Shown here one piece after another: positions 35,433 through 47,086 of a stretch of DNA of 64,000 bases. Both the position numbers and the translations under genes were made by a program. How positions within the stretch are numbered: position 1 is the first letter of the stretch; each line of letters opens with the position of its first letter. The DNA lies in contig CABFPE010000079.1 of the NCBI GenBank assembly GCA_900660155.1, positions 1,050,046-1,114,045 of the forward strand, given 5' to 3'. The notes under the pieces were generated by a model. It worked only from the letters and a program-made list of their open reading frames with translations, did no database searches and was not told the DNA's origin. This DNA is from Hofstenia miamia. Lineage: Eukaryota > Xenacoelomorpha > Acoela > Hofsteniidae.

Positions 35433-35433
<1 letters not shown>

Positions 35434-36690
35434 AACATGTATATAATATTAATGGAAAATGCAAAAACTATGCATTGCAGCATGTACTCTGAGTTTTATT
35501 GAAGTTCAAGATTTTTCTAGAAATTTATAAGTGTTTTGTTTCAAATTTTTTATTGCATGACATTTATCAAATAGATATATATTCTTTCCCACAGCCATTG
35601 TTAAACAATTATTACAGCTAATATGGAATTGAAATATATTTACTTAATAACTTAAGCTGAAAAATAGTCAATTGTAGTTATTCAAAGTACAGAAAGTTCA
35701 TTTTAAAAGCATCCTGGTCCTTAATCACATTGGAAAATTCTATTTTAATAACATATTATATAAATTTAAATTATTTCTTCATCTTAGTTGGAATTGGACA
35801 CAAATTACAACGACAAAGCACAATCGGAGCTGCAAACATGCTAAGCACATTTACTGATTTTTTACACTGAACTCATTACACATACAAAGTTGTCATTATT
35901 GTATATTATATATTTAGTTTGTGGTTTAATTGTCTTTTAGCAAATATATTGCTTTGACTCTTACAATGCAAGTATTTTACAGCAAACTTGAGCATTTTAG
36001 CAGACACCTTCAACAAAAACATGCAAGCCATATTTGTACGTTAAGAAAACATTCATATTTTAGTCAAAAATATTCAAAAACGTCATCAGAATGAATTCAA
36101 AATATTATTTTCAAAATCATGAGAAAACAGACAAACTTTCAATATTTTCACATAAAGTATCATTTTTAAAAACCTTCAAAATCTAAAATATATATTGGTG
36201 TTCTTTTATCATAAACACTGTAAGAAGGAACAAAATGATGTTTTAGATATCGTGACTCCTCCCTAGTAGCGTTTGCAAAAACAGCATCTGTCAAATCTAA
36301 GCACTCAATTGTTTACACAATAAATAAATATAGTTTTCTCAAGCTCATTATAAACTTTTAAATGACAGTTTGTGACTTATTAATTTGAAAATTGTTTATT
36401 GAAAATATTTTTACAGTTTCTGCATCGTTGCCTGCGTATTGCTTTTCCATAGCAACCACTGAAAGCATGTGATCTGTATATAGACGTTTAATACGACTTT
36501 CAAGAATAAATCATTTATCACAAGCAATGATAAAACTTCTTTTACAAGTAAAGAAGTATTTTTGAATGTCTTAATTCATTTTTCATTAATTATATAATTT
36601 CTATTGCATCTCAACTTCAATTTTTGAAAATCTAGATTTGTATTGTATAACATATCTCTTCAACGTATTTGAACATCAGGCGTCCTGTAT
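35433..36690. other. non-coding stretch
   Basis: AT-rich. No gene, repeat or element was seen. Confidence 0.45.
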
Positions 36691-37135
36691 CAGGCGCGCA
36701 GCCAGGATTTAGTTTCGGTATGGGCACAAAATAGATTTTCTTAATTTTGAACGTTGATAAAATTAAATTTTTGATACCTATGCTTTTTATATTTAACTGT
36801 TAAACATCTATTGTTAAATTGAACAAGAATCACGCATAAAAAATATAATTTTCAAAACTTGACAATTCAACATTCATAATTCAAACGTAGTTCATTGTAA
36901 TAACAAATTCAATCTTCGATTGCTCTTTAGAGGGAGCTCACCTAGCACATCTTTAGCATCTAATTCAAGGTCAGGGTTAATTGATAAATTTTATCCCTTT
37001 CAGCGGAAGAAACAGTGTGATATCAATTTCAACCCCCAGCATTAAAGCATTTTTAACTTTTGTTCAGAATTTTTTTTGTCCTTCAATTTCGGGGCTGGCA
37101 CGTGCCCAGTGTGCCACCCATTGGCTGCGCCACTG
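36691..37135. mobile_element. non-autonomous hAT MITE with perfect TSD
   Basis: The left end CAGGCGCGCAGCCAGGATTT and the right end, CAGTGGCGCAGCCAATGGG on the other strand, share the CAGTGGCGCAGCCA-type consensus common in animal hAT elements. The 8-bp duplication TCCTGTAT (36683-36690 and 37136-37143) is perfect. Length is 445 bp and there is no coding content. The perfect duplication suggests a fairly recent insertion. Confidence 0.92.
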
Positions 37136-37618
37136 TCCTGTATGATACATTTACAGCAAGCTCAAATATTTGGAAACAGCCTATTGGTAATCTTTTTCAT
37201 ATATTTTGTACTTTTAATTTTTTCTAAAATTATTTTTCCAACTGCTTTGAATTATGCATTTTAATAGAAATTCTTATAGGGTAGGAATTTTGGAGAATGC
37301 TCAGATGTTACAATTGATGTGGTTTATATTTTTGTCATTAAAAGTAAACAAATAGATTCCGCTTATTTCCTATTTTTAGTTAATTTATATTTTTTCTGCA
37401 ACCAACTATCTAGCTACAAAAAAAATATTTCGATATAACCTATTGAAACACAACGTTTCATCGACGGTATAGCAGATTGCTGCCATTGTATATGTTTATT
37501 TTTCATTGTTTATTACATGTTGAATCATTTTTCAAATTTTGCACAGCAAATTTGAAAAAATACTCTGACCAATCAGCCAATCACTGCACATTTGAAAGTG
37601 CGCAGTTGCTAGTGCCCA

Positions 37619-38509
37619 ATGATTTGCGAAATAAGATGGTTCATAATTTTCCAATGCGTTTTGGGAACCAAATTAACATATTTGAGCGAATATTGCGACG
37701 CAACTCGTAAGCTTTTCATTGCAAGCAAAAGAAATACAACACTATCAAGTCATATTTCTCCACACTTAATAAATGTTTTCAAGGTATCAAAATGTTCAGC
37801 ACTTTGCATTGCAAATAATGAATGCGCAAAGTTTTCATACAACCATAAAACTTTTATTTGCAAATTACATAGATTTTCAGAGAGGGATGAAGTCAATGAA
37901 CAATCATGGACTCTGTACACTGCAACTTGCAACATCAAGCTAGGACGAAGTTGGAAGATTTTCTTAAAGTTTGTATCTGGCAACCAGCATTCGCTCACCA
38001 ATGACTACTTAGGATTGGATAGTGTGCAATTTACCAAAAATAATCCCTATGGTGATCAAATGGACAACTTTGTTTATCTTAGAGATGAATCTATAACCAA
38101 TGATGCCATTGGTAAAAAATCGTTTATTGAAATTCGGTTGTATGATATTCAGGGAAACGAGTTGCTGTCACTTCGCTTTAGGAGCTATGCCGCCAACCTC
38201 ACAAACGTCTTTGAACCACAACGGTTATCTTATCATCCATGGATCGATGACCCCACAAGTGCTGAGGTATTCATTATGTTAAATGATAACTATGAACTTC
38301 ACATTGGCGATAGCGATCTCCAGGGTGGTTGGTTAACTGTTACGTCTCTTCCGGACAGCTTACTAGGAACAAAGCTACCAAGAAGTGCTATTATATATAC
38401 AATACCTGGATCTTCAAAAACTGATAATTATTCATATGAGTTAGGCAAAATCGAAAATTCACGCGCTAAATTAGCTCATAGCATGGCATTCGCTTTTTTG
38501 GAACGCTAG
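37619..38509 (+). CDS. secreted PAN/apple-domain protein with a C-terminal GGW domain
   Basis: A 296-residue frame. The N-terminus (MICEIRWFIIFQCVLG) looks like a short signal sequence. Residues of about 30-103 form a PAN/apple domain with its usual cysteine pattern: SKCSALCIANNECAKFSYN, then ICKLH, then TATC. Residues of about 105-296 carry a separate domain with SWKIFLKFVSGNQHS, EPQRLSYHPWIDDP and, from residue 236, GGWLTV. I associate this layout (W-x-x-x-F-x-x-V-x-G, RL-x-x-x-PW and GWL-V) with uncharacterised extracellular proteins of cnidarians and lophotrochozoans, from memory and not from a search. It is probably an extracellular recognition or adhesion protein. No intron is evident and AATAAA lies at about 38601. 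A true upstream exon cannot be excluded. Confidence 0.75.
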   Translation: MICEIRWFIIFQCVLGTKLTYLSEYCDATRKLFIASKRNTTLSSHISPHLINVFKVSKCSALCIANNECAKFSYNHKTFICKLHRFSERDEVNEQSWTLYTATCNIKLGRSWKIFLKFVSGNQHSLTNDYLGLDSVQFTKNNPYGDQMDNFVYLRDESITNDAIGKKSFIEIRLYDIQGNELLSLRFRSYAANLTNVFEPQRLSYHPWIDDPTSAEVFIMLNDNYELHIGDSDLQGGWLTVTSLPDSLLGTKLPRSAIIYTIPGSSKTDNYSYELGKIENSRAKLAHSMAFAFLER

Positions 38510-38985
38510 TATTATTACCTTAATGCATGGAGCACATTAGACTTTTTTCCAAGAAAAAATTCTAAGAAACTTTTTACGGGTGTTTTTAAAATCACTTTTG
38601 AATAAATTTTAAAACTCAATGCGTTAATTAAAGATTCGATTTAGAATTTCGTTGCTTACACATTTGACAAAGCTCGTCTCATATTTCACTACAATGCTGC
38701 AGCTGGGCTGGCCGTATTTAGGGTAGGCAATATTTGACCAAATGTGTGAAAGAATTTTTATTTGCTTGGGTGTGTCATTAGCGAATAATTTGTGCTAATT
38801 ATTTTGGATTCATTACTTTATCATATTAAATTTTGTCATGCATAGAAAAGAAAGATTCGGAAATTTTGTTGAAAAAAACAATTTCAGATATTCTTCTCTA
38901 CTAGATCTTGATAGAACAACATTATTTGAGAGAATTATATAGAATGTTGTTAATAATCTAAAATGGATTATATATAAACATATAT
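38510..38985. other. 3' flank to assembly gap
   Basis: No gene. CAGCTGGGCTGGCCGTATTT at about 38699 looks like an orphan left end of a hAT-type element. Its partner, if any, could lie in or beyond the gap. Confidence 0.4.
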
Positions 38986-39985
38986 NNNNNNNNNNNNNNN
39001 NNNNNNNNNNNNNNNNNNNNNNNNNNNNNNNNNNNNNNNNNNNNNNNNNNNNNNNNNNNNNNNNNNNNNNNNNNNNNNNNNNNNNNNNNNNNNNNNNNNN
39101 NNNNNNNNNNNNNNNNNNNNNNNNNNNNNNNNNNNNNNNNNNNNNNNNNNNNNNNNNNNNNNNNNNNNNNNNNNNNNNNNNNNNNNNNNNNNNNNNNNNN
39201 NNNNNNNNNNNNNNNNNNNNNNNNNNNNNNNNNNNNNNNNNNNNNNNNNNNNNNNNNNNNNNNNNNNNNNNNNNNNNNNNNNNNNNNNNNNNNNNNNNNN
39301 NNNNNNNNNNNNNNNNNNNNNNNNNNNNNNNNNNNNNNNNNNNNNNNNNNNNNNNNNNNNNNNNNNNNNNNNNNNNNNNNNNNNNNNNNNNNNNNNNNNN
39401 NNNNNNNNNNNNNNNNNNNNNNNNNNNNNNNNNNNNNNNNNNNNNNNNNNNNNNNNNNNNNNNNNNNNNNNNNNNNNNNNNNNNNNNNNNNNNNNNNNNN
39501 NNNNNNNNNNNNNNNNNNNNNNNNNNNNNNNNNNNNNNNNNNNNNNNNNNNNNNNNNNNNNNNNNNNNNNNNNNNNNNNNNNNNNNNNNNNNNNNNNNNN
39601 NNNNNNNNNNNNNNNNNNNNNNNNNNNNNNNNNNNNNNNNNNNNNNNNNNNNNNNNNNNNNNNNNNNNNNNNNNNNNNNNNNNNNNNNNNNNNNNNNNNN
39701 NNNNNNNNNNNNNNNNNNNNNNNNNNNNNNNNNNNNNNNNNNNNNNNNNNNNNNNNNNNNNNNNNNNNNNNNNNNNNNNNNNNNNNNNNNNNNNNNNNNN
39801 NNNNNNNNNNNNNNNNNNNNNNNNNNNNNNNNNNNNNNNNNNNNNNNNNNNNNNNNNNNNNNNNNNNNNNNNNNNNNNNNNNNNNNNNNNNNNNNNNNNN
39901 NNNNNNNNNNNNNNNNNNNNNNNNNNNNNNNNNNNNNNNNNNNNNNNNNNNNNNNNNNNNNNNNNNNNNNNNNNNNNNNNNNNNN
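38986..39985. other. assembly gap, 1000 N
   Basis: A round-number gap, flanked by TA-rich sequence on both sides (ending ATATAT and resuming TATATATATA). The true gap length is unknown. Confidence 0.99.
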
Positions 39986-41554
39986 TATATATATACAGTG
40001 TATATATATATATATCATTTAAAACAATTTTAGCCAAGATCAATTTTTAGCTTTTCAACGATTTAAGGTTCGGAATTAATATGTCCATTACATCTTGGTA
40101 GTTCTATTTAGTGCTCCCCAATAAAATATTAGCCTCAATGGATTTACTAGTGCCAGCTCCTTGAATAAACGAACTGGATCCATGGATTTCAGAACATTAT
40201 TCATGTTTATAAGTTTTTACTAAGTTTGACCTCGTAGAACTATGGGAGGAGATAATTTCAAAGGATTGGTTTGGAACGAACTCGAATTTAATACAAAAGT
40301 GCTGGAATCTTTGAACTTCAGGTCTCGCATAACCCTACCAATATACTCAAAACTTTGAAAATACTTAAATATTATTCATAGAAACGTAATCAAAAACTCA
40401 GATTAATTCAAGTCAAATAATATTAACGTTGATTACTCTAAGAAGCATGCTACACCATTTTTAATGCATTAATTATAATCGGCAACGCACTTTTATATGT
40501 TTGTTTGATAATTGCTTTTATTTTAATAGAACGTACAAATATTTACAAATCAATCTAATTCGTTTGCATTTCGGAAAGTTTTTCAATGAATAAGAAGGGC
40601 GCAATCATGTGAGAGGGTAACTCAAATAATGGTGTTTTCATGACAAACACTAGAATCATGATGCCATATTGGAACAACATCGTCTCGGGGAATTTGTCTT
40701 TACGAACTTAAAATTAGTTTCTGCACACACAAGTTGCATTGTCAAAGGATATCCCCTCCACCAACACCCCTTCTGTCTGTTGGCATTCATGAGTAGCGTA
40801 GTCAAGAGAAACATTCCCTTCCAAAATCAAGCACACACAAGTGAATATTAACAAATTTGCCACAAAAAATAATTTATATTTTGAGTATTTTTTGCTTACA
40901 CGTCTATCAATAAGACTAAATGCAAAGGTCTTCTCATACCACTGAAAACCCTAAGCCTATGGCAATATTGAAACTCTAAAATGTTTTATATACATTTTTT
41001 TGAAAAAGTATTTGTATGTAGTGCTTTGAAAGATTTTGTAACAAAATTGTATGTAGGGGACTATATTTGCGTTCTGATGGTAAGATCACATAAAATGATT
41101 TATGAGATTATACTCCTATATGTATATAGCATAGATGACTCAATAACTAGCTTTGAAATTAGAAATATAATGACCCAATTTTTAGTATCAAAAACAAAAT
41201 TGTAGATTTTATCTATGGATGAGCTTAGACAGGATAGTCAGTGCAGGACCGTACAGAATTAGAATGAGATCCAGTTAAATACGGATGAAGTATGTCAGAA
41301 CTTCAAAACTAAATCCATGAATAAATCAACATTTTATATATTTTTTATTCATTTTAGCAGTACTTGATTGATATAATGGCGTATTGGTCATAATTGGGAT
41401 GTCAATTAGGAAATTGACATTAAAAAACAACCTGTAACTCTCGCTGAGGAAAGAGCGAATAATTTCCTGAGTTGTTGAATGTATTACAATTGATTACCTT
41501 ACAGTGAAGGATTTTTCTTCAAGTTTTTAAGCTTTAGTCATTACCTTTTGTTGA
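39986..41554. other. TA tract and non-coding stretch
   Basis: TA repeats to about 40015, then AT-rich sequence without a supported gene. A GC-richer patch near 40740-40805 (CATGAGTAGCGTAGTCAAG) resembles a degenerate hAT end but has no partner. Confidence 0.4.
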
Positions 41555-41573
41555 TCCAATCTTGCAGGCATTG

Positions 41574-41683
41574 TTCGTCTGAAAATGCTGGATTTTAAAC
41601 ATACGCCGTTTCCAACAAAGAAAACTGTTGTGGTTCTTATCTTTGCCAGCGGATCAGTAATCTTCGGACAACAAAGCAAAACA
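41574..41683 (+). CDS. candidate exon with a TBP-like motif
   Basis: An acceptor-like CAATCTTGCAG precedes an open stretch that reads IVRLKMLDFKHTPF, then KKTVVVLIFASGSVIFGQQS, and ends before a donor-like ACA|GTAAATAC. The LIFASGSVI core resembles the ALIFASGKMV segment in each repeat of TATA-binding-protein-like folds. The piece is only about 37 codons and no neighbouring exon was found. It may be a diverged TBP-family exon, another protein or chance. Confidence 0.3.
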
Positions 41684-42854
41684 GTAAATACATTGTGTAA
41701 GAATATTAACTATTTTCAAGCTTTATAGTCTTGAAAAATCAGGAAATTGAATCGCAATTAAATTTAGAAATCCCGGGATTCGGACCATGCCTAGAAATGG
41801 GTCAAATATTTTGAACCCGTCCAACCTAACCCGAATGATATGTAGATCCATCCAACCCATCTTCCTAAATTTGACTCGACTTGACCCAATTTGCTCATTT
41901 GAGTCCCTTGAAGGAATTGCTTATTTATAAATATTTGATCTTCCACCCTAAGAAAAATTCAAAAACTAAAACTAGCAAAATAAATTTCATAAATTGGCAG
42001 AACATAATACAATTGTAAGATACCGAATATCTCCAATCGATCTAGTACCATGACAAAAAGTTTGACAGGTAGACTAAAATCTGAGAAAAAAATCTGTTTT
42101 ATGGAGTGCAAACTAGTATTAAAGTCAGCTTAGATTGATCTCAATAGAGATTCCGATTGAAAAGGACAACACGTCACCAAAACAAACAAGCACAGATGTG
42201 CTTCACACATTACTAGCTAGACAGTAGTTGGCAAATTGAATACTTTTCTATGCATTTTCATGTGACAAAACAATTACATGTAACAAACCGTTCAATAATT
42301 AACTTTATTGAATGACCCGACATTCCATCAAGACAGACAATCATGAAGAATTATGTAACAAATAACTAAGGTCTCCAAAATTTTTCTGCTACGTTTTGAT
42401 TTTCAAATTCCCAGGTATTTCCTTAACGAGAAATCCTGAAATTTTCTAATCAGAACCCCTGCAAATTCCGTTTCACATAGTCTTAAGTTTCTTAAACAAG
42501 AGCTATAAATACAATTATCTATAAATAAAAAATTTAATTCAAGTGAAAAAGAAACCGTTTTTTTAGAGATGCTCTTTTTTTTCTTATATACCTCTGGTGC
42601 AAACGAACTTTCTTAGTTTACCTGGTTTCCAGATTTATTTTTACACTTAACTTTCACCGCTTCACATGAGCGGTAATGAACAGTTTGTCAACAAACAATA
42701 CACTATTTCACGTGGAACGGGTATTATCTTGTCAAAAATATTATAATTACATATAAACTTTAAGAAATCCTGTTCAATTCTTTCCTCATTTTGTGTCAAG
42801 TTCTCTATAAAGTTGACTTAATCACCTCCTTATTCATTGAAAACTAAATATGTC
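41684..42854. other. non-coding stretch
   Basis: No supported gene. At about 41797 TAGAAATGGGTC with GACCC-rich sequence looks like one end of a non-autonomous hAT element. The other end was not found. Confidence 0.4.
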
Positions 42855-44039
42855 TTAAAGGTTTATTGGTCTTTGACGTATTCTCTGCACAGCACTGGTT
42901 GGCATGACAATGGAAAGCAGTGCTTGACTGTTAGGCACGGGTTGCAATGTATATGCTAATAGTAGTGGAAGGGAAAGAGCAACAAATGTTGCTGGTAGCA
43001 GAAATATGATTATGCTTGCTCCAACTGGAAGACTACTGCGCTCTAGGTATTCCACTAATATCTGTGTAGGGATCACTATGATAAAGCATACGGCGTTTGT
43101 GAATGCACCATCTTTATACGTTGCAATGCCAGCAACAACTATCCACTTTACGATCAATATGAAATTTCCAAGTAGCTGATATAATCTGTGTTCATCGACA
43201 AAGGTAGATCCAGGAATGAAGAATGTGGATGAAAAGGCATGAAGGACCTCATTGAAAAAGTTACCTATTGTGGTTGAGTCCACGAGTATCCGTATCATTT
43301 CGACACCAATAAATATTGACTTGAACATAATTCCATAGAAAAACGTCATGAAGTTGAAATGAATGATGTTGGCGATATTTGAGGAGGACATTTGGACGTC
43401 ATGCATAATAAATTCAGAAAAAATAAAGCAGAGAGATAGAGGTAGCCAGGAAAAAATATTGCATATCATTTGCGTTGTTAGCTGTGAGTCAAAATTTAGG
43501 TTACCATCATTGATTTGGAAAAGTATGTGAGGTACTGTTGAAACAAGGTAGCCAATAACAACTACAAAGAGGCAAATAAGTTTTAATAAAGATATAGGCA
43601 CTTTTAGCATAAGATGATGTAGAAGAAGCGTTAATGGTACAAGTATAATGATGGAAAAGTGATTTTCAAAATTATAGTCTGATGCCACGTGTCGGGTGAG
43701 AACATTGATCTCTCCATATATAGCACGACACATTCCACAAACCATTAATGGAGTAGCATAGAAAGAAAAGCATCTCCAATAGAGCATTGCATTTTCATTA
43801 CGTCCGCAAGGCTTACACGATAACTGCACAAGCTTTAGAATACCAAAGATTACAAGTCCAAAACAGTGATTGGCATAATCCTGAATAAACTTACTGTCGA
43901 AACTGTAGTCAAAATAGTCATTCATCTTCTTGTTTACAAGGTGCTCTGAGGCTTGTAGCACAATTAAAGCAACACATAGCGCTAAAAAGACGAAGTGTTT
44001 CAGGATCAGAAACCAAAATTTTCCAAGAAATTCTTGCAT
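42855..44039 (-). CDS. ten-helix membrane protein, DMT-superfamily fold
   Basis: A 394-residue intact frame with about ten hydrophobic segments (near residues 8-31, 57-73, 86-103, 128-145, 148-172, 190-210, 226-248, 291-310, 317-332 and 341-370). Helices 4-5 (ILVPLTLLLHHLMLKVPIS followed by LLKLICLFVVVIGYLVS) and the C-terminal pair (IPTQILVEYLE followed by GASIIIFLLP) have the spacing of the two EamA-type repeats in drug/metabolite transporters such as SLC35 and CRT-like carriers. The acidic residue after helix 6 (FIFSEF) also fits. The substrate cannot be inferred and the family call rests on layout, not on a diagnostic motif. No introns are seen. Confidence 0.6.
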   Translation of the reverse strand: MQEFLGKFWFLILKHFVFLALCVALIVLQASEHLVNKKMNDYFDYSFDSKFIQDYANHCFGLVIFGILKLVQLSCKPCGRNENAMLYWRCFSFYATPLMVCGMCRAIYGEINVLTRHVASDYNFENHFSIIILVPLTLLLHHLMLKVPISLLKLICLFVVVIGYLVSTVPHILFQINDGNLNFDSQLTTQMICNIFSWLPLSLCFIFSEFIMHDVQMSSSNIANIIHFNFMTFFYGIMFKSIFIGVEMIRILVDSTTIGNFFNEVLHAFSSTFFIPGSTFVDEHRLYQLLGNFILIVKWIVVAGIATYKDGAFTNAVCFIIVIPTQILVEYLERSSLPVGASIIIFLLPATFVALSLPLLLAYTLQPVPNSQALLSIVMPTSAVQRIRQRPINL

Positions 44040-45959
44040 GTTTGAATAGGAACTACTCGAATATTATAAACCTCGTTTGTTGACATTGATCACCTGTTGA
44101 ATTTAACATAAATAGATCAATAATTACATCTGAACTAATGGAAAGACAAATAATGAATATAGTAATAGAAAATCAACGAAAATTCATGTGAATCTTTCAC
44201 TTTTGGAAATAGATTTAAACAATCAATATTTATTCCTTTAGGCTTAGGGTAAATGACATACATCAACATTGTCACAAATTTCAAAAATTGTTTTTGAATG
44301 AATTACTTGCCATTATTGACCACAATTAATGGAATTTGAATTTTCAAAATTTCATCAATTTTCTCCACAATTGATTGCCATTACTATATTATATTTATTA
44401 CATAGTTTTGTAAATCTGATGTTTCTAAAATTGTATAAGCCAAATTTTTTTCAAAACAGTTTTTGTGATCCATGCTGTTAGTAAAGTTAACTGCTAGTCA
44501 TCAACGTCTATTGTCTTGTTAAGATAAATGGTATTTTACAATCATTTTGTGCAACGCATTAACGTATTGTAAGTGCTATACTATAGACTAGTTTCATTGA
44601 CCTGCCCTCACTGTTATTACGACTATATTAAATGAATAGATTTTGTGATTTAATTTTTGTTAATAATTTCTAAATATATTTGCAATCATCATCAATCCTT
44701 TATTATGTGATGTTGAATCCCTCATCTTGCTAGATACATGTAATAAAGTATTGAAAGATTCGACAAACTTTTACTAATCATTGGTATTTTTATTCAAAAT
44801 ATTTCCATACTCGAACTTTGGATTATCTTCTATTATCAAATATAATATAGTAAAATTAAAATACCAGAAATATGTAATCGGTTGGGTGAGTTTGTCAAAA
44901 TTGATAATATAAATAAGCACATTCATGTTTTTTTAAAATGGAAAACTGCTGTCCACCCCATGAATACAGGCAAGTTGATACACCAATACGCAGCATTGCA
45001 ATTACAATAGCCATATGCTTCTATTGCATGAAGATAAAGGGCACTTTATTTTATATAGACTTTGTATAAAAAATTATCAAAATACTAATTAAGCAGGCAT
45101 ATAGCACTAAATAGAAAGGTTGATAGAACTTCATAACAAAAGATAACAATATAAGTGTATTTAGCATTAAAAATGCTGAAAAAGGAGGTTTCAACAGTGC
45201 TCTGTTGTTTAAATTTTTATTAAAAAAATGGTTAACTTTTATAACAGTAGCTACAATGTGAGTTTTAGATTAAAAATATATTTTTGAAAAAAAAACAGTT
45301 TTCCTTATTAGGGAAGACTGGAGCAGGTTGGAATGTTTTTCGATATCCTAATATGTGTGACTTAAGAAATATCTACCCTGTTTGAATACATGAAACAAAA
45401 GATTCATTTTATAGCAAATATCTCCTACTCCAAAGTTGTAACCAATTCATGACGTCGTGTCTTTATTACTATTCCATAATTATCAAAATGAATCTGGTAT
45501 TTTGTATTTTCTTCCCTCTTCATCCATCCTTGATTAAAAATGTAGCTACATCTCCATACAATAATCCTTAGCACCAATCAACTCACAACATGCCTCCACT
45601 AAGCACTGCTACATGACGATACTGAAATTCTTCAGTTCTTGCACTAAGATTTATTGGAATATTAAGAGCCACTTTCAGAAAATCCTGGATGATCTTTATT
45701 AAGTTCAATACTTTTCCTCTCAATCAGTTCAATACATATGCTTAGTTTATCAGAATACTTCTGATAGAAAATATTCAACTTAACCCATGACCAATTCTAG
45801 AAGAATTGTAAATAGAAAATATACTAAAAATATTTCCTGCAATAACTATAAAATCTCAATACAAACAGAATTGATTTTCATACTTAATACACATAAGATA
45901 GGTAAATGAATGCAATATTCTTAATTACTGAAACTTAGCTACAAATCCTGACCTATATT
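44040..45959. other. non-coding stretch
   Basis: AT-rich intergenic DNA with no feature that I can support. Confidence 0.45.
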
Positions 45960-47046
45960 ATTTCTACATTTTCACAAAAACCCGATTCTGTAGAAAAGTT
46001 GGAGTTATGATATTAGCTCCAAAATGTTTAAAACCGGTGCATAAATTGGAATTTGATTTAAATCACGATATATTTGAATCACTCCGGTTAGAAAATATAT
46101 CTCTTGAAAATAAATGCCATAAAGAACTAATTAATGTCACATACAATCCAAAAAATCGTTATAGTGACTATTTAAATTTGAAGGCGAATGAAATTTCAGA
46201 AATAAACTTCCCTATTTTTCTGTAAATATATTTGATGAAATTAACATTAATTATTTTAAACATTTTGAAAAAAAAATCTTTAATAGAATTTTGTGCCACA
46301 TGTGACCTGTGTAAATGCTTTGTGTAAATCGACTACTTCATAACAAATTCAGACTTATGTTTAAAACACTAAATCTTAGAATCAGTGAGTGAACACGCTC
46401 TTTGCACTTATATAGCAAATATAGCTACTAAAACTAATCATTTGAAATTGATTTTTACAAGAGATTGTCTAAATTACACAAACGAAATAATAGAAAAACC
46501 TTTGAAAAGCATATCATCTAAGTACATACACACATTAAAATCTGTATCTTGCATAATTAATCATATTTCAAAAGAAATTTGAAATGTCAATGATAAATGC
46601 CCAAAATGTACAATTGAAGTCGTGTAAATTTGCTTTATCATATGCCAAGGCAAATAAAATGCATGAACAAGTAAGTATCAAAAGAAAGCTATTTGATCTC
46701 GCTAAAACAAGACTAACTATATCACTAATTGGAATAATTAAGGAAAACAAAAGAAAACTATTAAACAACTAAGAAATATAAAATTTGAATAAAGCAAACG
46801 AAAAATGGCGATATATTCATAAAATTCTAGGAAAGCGTTAAGTGACTTCAAAAGTGACATTAACGAATTAGGAATTGATATCCAAATAATAACTTAGACA
46901 CCAATAAATTGACTGCATTTAATAATCTTACAATTTTCATTATTAAGCACTTTTTTCATATCTTTAGTTAAGTACTACTATTTGCATTTAACCAATGTAT
47001 ATTATTGATAACGAATTCCCTGAATTTTTTAGGAAATTGACATACG

Positions 47047-47086
<40 letters not shown>

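Noticed and set aside
38813-40043. Long minus-strand reading frames of 361-401 codons
   Set aside because: They consist mostly of Ns from the assembly gap and have only short TA-derived ends.
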